64,000 nt of DNA from Liolophura sinensis (taxonomy: Eukaryota > Mollusca > Polyplacophora > Chitonida > Chitonidae), in assembly GCF_032854445.1 (NCBI RefSeq), contig NC_088300.1, positions 29,555,608 to 29,619,607 of the forward strand. The letters are read 5' to 3'. Both the position numbers and the translations under genes were made by a program. Shown one piece after another: positions 11,596-23,500 of the stretch (positions are counted from its first letter, which is position 1; each line of letters starts with the position of its first letter). Below the pieces are notes generated by a model. That model had not been told where the DNA came from. It made no database searches and saw nothing but the letters and a program-made list of their open reading frames with translations.

Positions 11596-14500
11596 CTGAA
11601 ACAATTAAGTTACATGTCAACATCTATACATTACCCTAATTATGTAACGGGGGTGGGGGGTGGTGGGCTCAGTGGCTCAGTTGCTTAGCGCGCTAGCACA
11701 GCGTAATGACCCAGGAGACTCTCACCAATGTGGTCGCTGTGAGTTCAAGTCCAGCTCATGTTGGCTTCCTCTCCGGCCGGAAGTGGGAAGGTCTGTCAAC
11801 AACCTGCGGATGGTCGTGGGTTTCCTCCTACCAAAATGCTGGCCGCCGTCGTATAAGTGAAATATTCTTGAGTACGGCGTAAAACATCAATCAAATAAAT
11901 AAATGTGACGAAAACTTCGGCTGTGATCATTCGTACATGGTTTAGTGAGGTAAATACGCAGTTCTTGAATGTTCGCAGTATACTGGTTTCTTATATGTTA
12001 CAGCGATGAAAGAAAGAAAGAACATAACTGTTATGTAACTGTGACCATCAATTCGTAGAAGCCTTTTCTGAAATCAGATGGGTGGTGATGATTGTTTCTA
12101 CTCTGCAACGTCGCTTATAGTTGGGTCATTTTCTAACGTGGCTTATATAACGATGCTTATAGTTCGCTTATAGTACGGTCCTGTATCGGTTACTCGTGAC
12201 CATTTGCCAACAACTGCAATGTCGTCGCTCTTCTGGTTTTACTGTCTATGTCGTGGTCTTTCATAATGTAAGTTATGGTTGACAATTGGCATACGAATGT
12301 GTGTTACCACGCGTAAACATTGCACTGGTATCTCCTTATAGAAGGCCAGCCTCAATGCCGACTAATTTACAGTGTCCAAGACGAATCCAGGACAGAAGCC
12401 CCGCAGACAAAATCCCGTCGTCTTAATTAACCGGCAAAACATATCCGACAGTCTAACAAACATGATGTCAAATATTTGTTGACGGAAATTCATATACAGT
12501 GTGACTTTGTTTTCCATCTAAAAATTTGTCATCAGAGCGTATCCCAGTCTCACTGGGGTTCAACAGCTGACTGTCTTTGATGTCTCTAAAATAATATTAT
12601 CGAATGCTTTCCGTGAGCAAATATACGTTTGTTTTACATACCACTACACTTAATTTGTTTGGATGAAATATTTCAGCATGGTGTACAGGTTATAGCTTAC
12701 TATTTTATGTGTTCGCTGTAACAGATGTATTTAAAAATTTTGATTATTTAGAAATTTAAACCAAATTATATTATAGTTCACAGGAAAAATACTGTTTTTG
12801 AATACTCTTAAAAAGAATAAAAAAACATCTGCACTCGGAAAGATCGAAACAGGCATGTTTTGTTTATTTTGGTTTCTGAGGTTAAAACCATCACTGCTAC
12901 AAATATTTGGAATGAATAATTTTCTTTAGAAGTATAAGGCTATAGTGTGTAAATTATATTTCTGGGATAGGAACGATTGACATATATATGTGTATAAGAT
13001 CTGTGTTCTTAGAATAGGAAAAAAATTCTAACAAAAGGTGCAGTACAGCAACTGTTTACCATTATAGCCTTGTTTAGCTTTCAGATAAGCATTCTGTATG
13101 CCGTTGAGAGCTATATATCTCTTTAAGATCGTCAAAAACGGTTAGAAGACATGGAGATTTAACGAGTAAGAATTGGTTCTAATGATTGCAAACATGGCTT
13201 ATGTCCACAGGGCTTTTGGTTGCAGGGTTTTTGTCCGCGGTGGCTTTTGTCTATCCCCTGTCCACTAAAAAAACTAAATACCCCCCCCCCCCCACAAAAA
13301 AAAATGAACATGTCTTTTTTTTTTTTTGGCTTATCTTTCAAATATGTACTCCGATGGATTATTACGTTGCTATTATCGGTGCTTTATCGTAGATTAATTA
13401 AGTATAACAATGAGTTGTACGTACAAATCTTTGCACCGGCTTGCGGCAAGCATACCAAGCCACGAGAGGGCTGCCAACGCCAGACCAGCAGCGATGGTGG
13501 AGAGTATACCAGTTGTCGCCTGACCCTCTGTCGTCTCCAACCACCAGTTGAGGTCGCTGGTCACGCAACATTCACACGTCACTTTGGTGACCGGGAACTG
13601 GTTGAATCGCCCGGATGATAAGTAAGCTACGGGATTTCCTTCCTCGCCATATGTTGTCCAGCGGATGACTTCTTCAACGGGCACAAAGTCCTTTTGGTTG
13701 TATATGGTAGAAGAACTTCCGGTGCTGTTGTTTCTCAACACGTAAACCAATACTTCACTTGTTCCTCTTTTAAAGTTAAAGTTCTTGTGTTATGGTTATG
13801 AGCGCAAAAAAACAAAACGTAAACCAACACTCCATTTGTTCACTTTATAAAGTTCAAAACGCTTTGGTATGGTTATCACCCCAAAAAAACAAAACGTAAA
13901 CCAACACTTCATTTGTTCACTTTATAAAGTTCAAAACGCTTTGGTATGGTTATCACCCCAAAAAAACAAAACGTAAACCAACACTTCACTTGTTCACCGT
14001 ATAAAGTTAAAGACGCTTTGGTATGGTTATCACACCAAAAGAACAAAGCGTAAACCAACACTTAACTTGTTCACCGTATAAAGTTAAAGACGTTTTGTAT
14101 CGTTATCACCCCAAAGAACCCCAAAGATTATGACTCTCTGAAGAATATATCCATACTCCTTACAGCGCATTGCTGCTCACTACGTTCACTTAATGTCACT
14201 GCCGCCACAATACCACAATACACCGCCACACAACAACGCCGAGGTCATTGGGGTCACGGTGATGAGGCAGAAAGTGATGTCAGAAAAGCTCTGTCTCAAC
14301 CTTTATTTCTATTATACTTGAGACACATGCATTCTCTTACTCTAAAGTATAGGCCTACACAAAACGATACTAACGCATATCTGAAACAATTTTATATACG
14401 AATGCTGATTAATGGTTAGGCTAGGTCTAAACAAACCATCGTGCGCTGCACAGGCTCCCAAGGTCAGGCTAGCCTAGTGGTGACAGTGATGGAAAGCGAA

Positions 14501-17500
14501 CGTAGAGAGCGGCGCATGCGCTGTAAGGAGTATGGAATATGCCACCCATGCATGCGCAGCAAATTACAGCTTCTTCCAAAAATAGAGGAATTAAAAATGA
14601 TACTCACACAATCTTAAAAATAGATCTTGAAAAATATTAATTTGTTCAGGATTTTTTTATATCAAAAGAATGTGCTCATGAATCTACAACGAAATATATG
14701 GGCTTACGAATGAACTACGAAATATATGGGCTTAAGAATGAACAACGAAATATATGAGCTTATGAATGACCAATGAAATATTTCAGCAACTTGGACGCGG
14801 TTTGATTTTAGAATAGTATACCTTAAAATATGTGACTACAGTTTAATACAAGCTGTGAGAAGGTTCTTACTGTGTAGATCCGGCTCTAACCTCACCAACT
14901 CTCGCCACAAATCCGGGGAAAAGCCCAGCCATCGCTGACGTGAACTGAGCCTTGCCGGAAGCGTCGAAGAAAGATGGTTGTCGGTAGACGTCCATCTTCA
15001 CTAGAGACTCTTCACAGACGTATGTGTCAATCCGCACTCCAACTGCTCTGTGGAATACAGTGTATAAATATGATTTTAGTGGAATGTTTGACACCAAGGT
15101 ATGACAGTTTACCAAATGTACTTAGCACAAATTCACAGAGCACCCGAATTTGAGAAACGGAGTCTATACTCTTTTCTCACTTTTCTTTGCGATTTAATAG
15201 TTATATCTTCGTTATATTGCGTAAAGATATCGTTCTTTTCGAATATTTTCGGATATCATTTTTATCAATAGAATATTGGGGTTATTAGCAAACATTTCGT
15301 TTATCCTTCGTGTAAATACAGGACATTCAACACAACTGATCACGTTTATCTACATTTCATCTCAGTTCCTCTATCAAAGCAAATCTGTTCTCTGCATATC
15401 AACCCGATAGCGAAAGCTCTACGTATATACATACTTTCACTGCATTTCATATTTTTCATTTTAATCACATTTTCAGTTGTTAACTTCTCTTGCGTCTTTC
15501 CGGAATCAATGAAAACTTATGCCTTCTTCTCTTTTTATGAATCCGCCCCCATTTATTATTATTTTTTGTTCTTTCTTAGTTCTTTTTTAAACTTTGTATT
15601 GAAAATTAGTCTTGTTAGTATTGACCCGGAACATCCATTACGGTTTGATGACTGGTATACGAATGTCTGCTTCAAGGCCTAAATTTATGTATTCATGAGA
15701 CACCGACAGTGTTTCACTCTTCTGGTTGATAGGTAATCTAGTGGTGTTTTTGAAGTAAACTAAGTAAACTACGTATAAATAAGCCGTACTCCGACACTTC
15801 TGGTGGAAACCCTGTGTCCTGAGCCTGTACATAGAGTAGATAGCGCAGATTAGAGATCAGCTTCTGTTTGGTTTGGATGACACCTGACACAGAACCGATC
15901 TCAAACTCGTGAGAAATCCCAAGGATGGAATACTCCAGGATCTTGCTGGCTGAAACGGAGAGAAACAATAATCTTCCTGGTAGAACCAATTCCAAATGTA
16001 ATGACTGGCTCCAAGAAATAATCAACTTGGGCCTGTTCTACAAGGCAGTAGCAAACTGCGCCTGGTGTAACTTCCATGACAACATATAGTGAAGAGGAAG
16101 GTCACTGAGGTAAAGGCGCTTGGCGTAGTGTTACGGCAGCTTTGTAGAAGCGGGCCCCCCTATCTATATACCAAAGGTAAGAAAAATTTATACGAGGACA
16201 ATGCCGCCAGTGCGCAGGACAAGACATATATGCTTTTCGTGGTATGGATTTCTTAGTCAATGAAGCGGCACATAATGCTCAAAGTAAATGTTATACTGGT
16301 ATGCACATTCATAACTTTGAGCATCCGGGTTCCTCTTAGCAAGCAGGATATGATAAATAACATGGAGTTAACTGCGCGAAATGCTGATTTTTGCCGATTG
16401 CTAAAGTTTAAAGTACTGCAGGTCAATGAAACTATCATATTTGAAGTTTACGCTCATTCTGATTACTTTTCCAGAAAAAAAGGTATGAAACCTAAAATGT
16501 ATAGTTTTTCATTATTTATGCCAAACTCTTATTCAAGACCTATCTCGCCTCGGTTAAGTTTGGTTTTATTTTGGCCTCCATACTCTAGTCACGTGACTAA
16601 ATAGTGTGCTGATGATTGGCTCAGAGCAACTCTGACATCATTTCAAAACTATGAATATGGTAATTTCTCTTGTGTTTGATTTATTTATTTATTTATTTGG
16701 TGTTTTACGCCGTACTCAAGAATATTTCACTTATACGACGGTGGCCAGCATTATGGTGGGAGGAAAACGTGCAAAGCTCGGGAGAAACCCACGACCATCC
16801 TCAGGTTACGCTGCGCTAGCGCGCTCACACATGTATAAATATGAGGTACCTCAAGGCAATGAAGTTTGGTCTCAAAGTCAAAGTCAAGGAATTCAAAATT
16901 ATTAGAAAATTCCTCCAACTGTATTTTCTTTGCAATTATAGAGACACTCAACATCAATTCCTAGAGCTTGCTGTGTTATGTGTCAGTGGCGAATGGCAAT
17001 TTTGTTAGTGAGTATGTGGGTGATTTTACAGTTATTAGAATCCAGGGGATAAAGTATAAAAGAAAGACGTAATGACCCAGGCGTAATGACCCAGAAGTCT
17101 CTCACCAATGCGGTCGCTGTGAGTTCAAGTCTAGCTCATGCTGGCTTCCTCTCCGGCCGTAAGTGGGAAGGTCTGTCAACAACCTGCGGATGGTCGTGGG
17201 TTTCCCCCGGGCCCTGCCCGATTTCCACCCACCGTAACGCTGACTGCCGTCGTATAAGTGAAATATTCTTGAGTACGGCGTAAAACACCAATCAAATAAA
17301 TAAACCAAATAAATAAAAGAAAGAGATCATGGTATGACGGAAACAGAGCCAATACTTCTAGCAAAATGGCCACTAAAGGAAGTGATTCAAATCATCCGGA
17401 AGTCTTTCAGTAACAGCTAAGATGGTAATGTGCCATTTACAGCAAACTTACGTTTATCTGTGTCGATGGCTGAGACCAATCCAACCATGGTACCCTTAGC

Positions 17501-20500
17501 GGAATCATACCGGGCTTCAAAATCATAAAACGACTTTAGGAATACAGGTCGATTATCGTTTTCATCTAAAATGACCACCGTGACCGACGCCGTTGCTGAC
17601 AAAGGCGGAGAGCCGCGATCTGACGCCACAACGTCAAACGCGACAACGCTCACATCCTCTCGATCTAAATGGGACGCTAACGTAACTTCCCCATCTAGTG
17701 AAACGTCGAAGTAGTCTCTTCCCTCTGGAGTGGTGATGTTGAATATAACATCGCCATCCAGTCCGCTGTCCCCGTCCGTGACGTTCAAACTGACCACTGG
17801 GGCATCCACGTCTTCGTTTTCGATGATATGAACCAGGTAGTTGTCCGGAGAGAAGACAGGGGCGTGGTCGTTTACCTCAAGTACGTTAACTATCACCGAC
17901 ACTGCTGCGACCATGCCCCCAGAGTCCGTCACTGTAACCCCTGAAACACAGTCACAGATAACACGATGTGTATTGTATAACAGAATATACATAGGACAGC
18001 ATCTAATAAAATAGAGATAGCACGTTAAGTGACATATACATCACATATAACTACGCAAACCGTTAACTGAAACGCAGATAGCCCGTTACTATATTTAACA
18101 CATAAGACACAGTTACGGTATGCATTCTATATGGAGAATCTGAATAGAGAATCACCTGTTTCTACTCTACAGGTATCTGTAAAGATAAAGTTTATGCTAA
18201 GTTACAGATGCCATGATTGGACTAAAAGAATCAGCTACATGCAAGCTAGGAAACAGCTAACAGGCTTTCTAAGAGCGCAAGCTACTGCCAATGCGAAATG
18301 TTCAATTCCCGAACTACAGACAAAGGGATTACAATTATGGGGTACTTCGTGATGGTGAAGAATCGTTTAAAAATTTCGTGAAATTCGATCCAAATGTGGA
18401 TCACCACTAAAATCTATTGGATTGGTGTTTGGCCAAAGACAATACTGTGTTCAAACCTTTAGCGTATAGTTGCTAACAGACATTTTATAATGGACATGGA
18501 TCATTTAAAACTCCAAAAATATCACCTCCTTTGTTGTATAATGATAGAAATGGCGTATAGTGAGGAATGGTTACTCAGAATAAGGGATTCAGGGGCTGCT
18601 GGGTCTTCACTGTCAATGGTCTGTGCGAGGACCAGGGCACATCCGTTCCTTGTGTCTAGGGTGAAAAACTGACGGTCTACAGTGGGTGCCAGGTTGTACG
18701 ATAATACTTCCTTATCGTCTTCGTCTTGAGCTGTACAGTTCCAGGGTAAGTGGTAACCAACTGGCTATAAGCAATAAAAGGTCAAAACCAGGTAAAGCAA
18801 TAAGACGGATGGAAATTTATGAAGTGTGTTCGACTGAAGCAACGACAACATGATATCTGGACTGGCTAGTTATAACCAACTAGGTGATGGGATGGGAGTT
18901 CAGATTTCGCTGCTGGGCTGCCGTTTTAAATCACGGAATTTATCAGGAATTAATGCTTAAAGCATAGATGAAACGCTTGGTTTTACTTCTTAATATGAAG
19001 TACATGACATAGCATAACATATAAAAGGGGGGAAAAAGCTTCTCAGCTTTCTTCTTGTAGCGTATAATTGACTTTAGAATATACAGTTTTCCTAAGGCCC
19101 CAGTTGAGTATAAGAACTTCAGAACATAAAAAACATATGCAATTAGTCTGCACCTTGGTGAAGTTAATAGTACGCTCGAGTTTCTTGAAATATACATGGA
19201 AGCATAAAATACAAACAGGAACAAAGGGAGTTAAAAACAAAATGTGTATTTAATACCCGTGTATGTTTACTGAGGCAAATCATTCACTCTTCAAACTAAA
19301 GAGCTGCATTAACACATGGGTCGCGGACTAACTGCATACAACCTGTTTCTTTCAGCCAATTGTCTATATTCAGTTGTCTGTAAAACCCATTATTGATGCA
19401 GCCAAGGCAAATGCGTTCTTGGTATCGAAACCAGGCTTATGGAGTATAACATTATGAATTAGAAAACATATTCTGACTGCATTTTCTGAGCAACAGTACG
19501 AACGTTCAACACATCAATGTGTAGAGCTTGTGGTGTTACGTTTCACTAACTGAAGACAATTATGGTATCAACTATGACTGATTTTACAGAGAGCTGAGTA
19601 TAGTCGACTGGTTAAACTGGTTAGTTATGCTCCGCTTGTAAGTGGTTATAAAGTAACAGTTATAAAGTTATAGAGTAACAGCTGTAAGCATTCGGTGCAA
19701 CATTTTGGGAGTGTGGTTACTCCTCGAACTCTTTAAGTGTTAACGCGGCGTTTTAGTTTCCAGAGTGTCCATTACCTCTTCCTCGTTCATCTCAAGTGTC
19801 ACTGCCGAAGATGGAAGTCTTGGAGCTTCATTCACGTTCAGAATCTTCACTCTCAGAATCCCAGTTCCGCTTAACAGTTCCCCATCGAATGCTTTTATCA
19901 TAAGCATGTATAATTTGGCTCTCTCGTAATCAAAGTTTGGATTTGACGCCACGGAAACTTCTCCGGCTGAAGCAGACATAGTTTACGCACTGTAGATCTT
20001 CAAGTTTTTCGACATCTAAAGCACTTTTCAGTGGAATTTATACAAGGAATTATTATGAAAATAGCAGCAAAAATAGTTGATTTCTGTCACTGAGGACGCA
20101 AGCTTTACAAAACTGTGAAATTATTTCACTACATCTTATAGTTCTCTTGGAATTTTTCAAAATATTGGTCGCAGTGGTGGTTGAAAAGGTGTCCAGAATT
20201 AGGTTAGTCGTTTTCATACTGATAATATAGCAAAAATCATTTATCTGATGGTTGTTTTAAGCCACACATAAAAGTATTTCACCTGTGTGATGCCGATCAG
20301 ATTTTTGGTTGGGGGAAACTGGGCAGAACCATGAGGAAACCGTTGCAACTCGACATCGTAATTCGAAGGACTTCATGACTGGTTGTACTCCGATAATTTT
20401 AATGATAGACATAAATGCACATGTTAAGTTTCGTTTTATTTAATCGTAGACGTAAATATGTTTAAGTAAAATTAATGCAACTAAATTACTCTATATTTAC

Positions 20501-23500
20501 GCAAATTCACAAATAAACATGTTTTAGGACTAAATGGGAAAATGCTCAATTTGATCGGGATCCAGCCTTTTTCCCCACTGGCCCTTTTCCCCCATAGGCC
20601 ATTTCCCCAGGGCATATTCCCCATTGGCCCTTTTCCCCACTGGCCTTTTCCCCCATAGGCCCTTTCTCCACTATAGATACAAATCAATTAGAAAACATGC
20701 ACTACTATGTGATTTGAAATATAATAAAAAATGGGTATTGTTGTAAAACTGTGTTGTAAAACAAATTTTTGAGGAAATGACCTATGGGGAAAAAGGCCAG
20801 TGGGGAAAAGGGCCCATGGGGAATGTGCCCCGGGGAAAGGGCCCATGGAGAATGTGCCCTGGGGAAAAGGGCCAGCGAGAAAAAAGGCCTACACCCCAGG
20901 TTGATCAACTGGATTCATGCACGAGCTATCCATGTATAATGTATTGTATAAACTCTGTTGGAGTAATGTTTCTAAAATTTGTATCTTTTCTTGGGGGGGT
21001 GGGGTGGGGGTGGTAATGAAGTTTGTTATATTGGCAAGTATACTTATGGGATCCAGCGTAAACTTGGAGTTGCCGTCAGAAGGATGTACTGTCATATTAT
21101 AGGTGATACTAGAGCCGGCATCCTGATCCGATCCTGATACCTGTAATGGTTAAATACAGCATACAAGACCCAAGGTATAATCTCTTGGACCGCAACACTA
21201 GGTTATCGTTATCGCCTCAGTTTGGTGCAATGTTTTTCTCAATATCTGCGATTTAGCCTACTTTGAACTACGGTATATGAGTTATGCTACGAATAATATT
21301 ACATAAGTGACCTTGTAATAATACCTTGAAAATTGTGCCGGCTTTGACAAAGTCCTCCTTCAAATTCAGAAAGGCGGGCAGATTGTCCAGATTCGGTGGT
21401 TCGTTAACATCTTTGATGTTGACGTAAATACTCTTCGCTTGACTAACCTTCTTCCCATTGCTAACCGTCACAGATATCTCGTAGGAAGATATCTTCTCAA
21501 AGTCAAAGTTTGGATTGTCAATGTACCAAACTTCGCCCTCTGGGTAAAGAAAAAAAAGAACGTGCAATCCAGTCAGTTTGAGCGGTTACAGAATGTTAGA
21601 TTGTATATAACTATGTTAAAAGATTCGCGTTTATTTAGGACAAAGACTGCCAACTCGACAGGATCTACATAGTGCTTTGTATAAGGAACATGCAGTCTAA
21701 CGGTTACCGGTTATAAAATATCCAGCTGTATACAACGCACATGTTGTTATAGGGCATAACATGGTACCGATGCACGTATACATTTGGTCTGATGATACTA
21801 TATGACATAAAAATTGTTAAGTACGACGTTAAGCCTCAAGCACTCACTCACTTTTCTTTTAAATCATTAGTTAAAAATCCCATCCCCAAGTATTTTGGCG
21901 CATTCTATATCAAGTGGGCATACAAAATGGGCCGTACTTTGACACTCAATATCTCCGAAACCCTCTTACGTCAGCTTCTAAAAATTTACACTCAAAAGCC
22001 ATTATGCCATAAGTATACAGACCAAATTTTATTTTCATCCTTTAAGATTTCTGTTCATGGGACCAAAATCAAAATAGAATCAAAAACGCATGTTTCGGAC
22101 ATTTCAAAATGATGCTCTACCTTGTTTTACTTGAAAAGGTGATCAATTCCTTGTCCGCCGCAGAGAAAACCATCTTGATTCAGCAAAACTTGTGCCTATC
22201 TGGCAGAAGGGTTTCTCTGACACTAGAGACAATTTCTCCAGACGACACTTGATTGACGCGTGTCACACAGGTGCAGCTCGCGCTCTGCTCATGACACCTG
22301 GCAGGTGATGCAATGTGGGTCACCAAAACGTGCGTTTTTGAGGTTGTGTTTTCATTTTAACCCTATGTACAAGTTTTTCTTCAGTATACATACACTATGA
22401 CGACTAAATTTCCGGTTGGAGGTAACCAGAGTGCCCAGTATACCTTTGTAGGTAATCCTAAACTTCCGATCATCCGGCGACACAGTCATGTTGTAGATCA
22501 GGGTTCCGTTGATCATGTCTATAGTCCTCGCGTGGAAGATCTTCAGACCATATTTTTCCGTCTCCTTTACAAAAACCGTCAGTGGAAGATTCCAGATCTC
22601 CGGGACATCGGTGATATCCACGATCCTGATGGTGAGCAATCCCGAGTCCGTGAAGCCCTCCTTGTCCATGACGGTGACATTGATGGTGTAGAGGTTGGTG
22701 ACCGACGGATCGAGGCCCGTGGGGTTGTGCACCACTAACTCACCTAAAACAAGGACGTCTCAAAGTTATACTGAGATCACCATTAGAGTATACAACGCTG
22801 TTCAGAGTTTGCACTTTGCATAAGAAACGTATAAACTTATATCAAAGTTTTCATTACAAGGAGCCAACGAGTCCAGAGAGTTGATTACCTTCAAAGGGAT
22901 CGTCAATTTGATAATTGATGACAAACATATAAACACAGAAAGATTTCTTTAAAAAAAAGAAGTGAGGGTGTAAGAATAGAAGTTATTTAGTTTATGGGCT
23001 TGCTTCGTGACTGAGTGAAGTTAATTGCTTGCTTTATAGCACAGCTCTGTATGTATTTAAAAACATAGTCACCAGTTGCTGGGTTCAGAACGAATGGATC
23101 TCCAAACTCTGACGGAGGCACAGACGTAAACGTGTACATCAACTGTTCATTGCGATCCTCGTCGAACGCCTGGACGTAATAGATTGGACCTAGCGTTCCT
23201 CTGGGCAGCGTCAGCGTCACACCCATATTGAGGATTTTTGGCGGTTCGTTAACATCCTCCACAATGATTGTAAGAACCTGGGTGGAGTACAGCTCTTTGT
23301 CCTTTACCTCCAACGCAAGGCGGTACACATTTTTCGTTTCGTAATCCAAACCCGGATTGGTTTGTAACGTAATCACACCTGGTGAGAAAAAATGAGGACA
23401 AAAGACGAATAATATTGGTGGTGCAGGACATGCAGATCATTCTGGTCGATGACAAGTGGTCTTCAAGGATCGTTTGACAGCGCACACGGCAACACGAGCT

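Noticed and set aside
11250-11639. 129-codon plus-strand ORF
   Set aside because: It is antisense to gene A exon 14.
13220-13618. 132-codon plus-strand ORF
   Set aside because: It crosses a C run and an A run and is antisense to gene A exon 13.
16260-16604. 114-codon plus-strand ORF with a signal-like start
   Set aside because: It sits in a gene A intron on the other strand, has no recognisable domain, and its codon use looks like AT-rich intron.
21792-22112. 106-codon plus-strand ORF
   Set aside because: It starts inside a family 2 SINE tail and continues into AT-rich intron; no motif.
22397-22738. 113-codon plus-strand ORF
   Set aside because: It is antisense to gene A exon 5, with no motif or splice context of its own.
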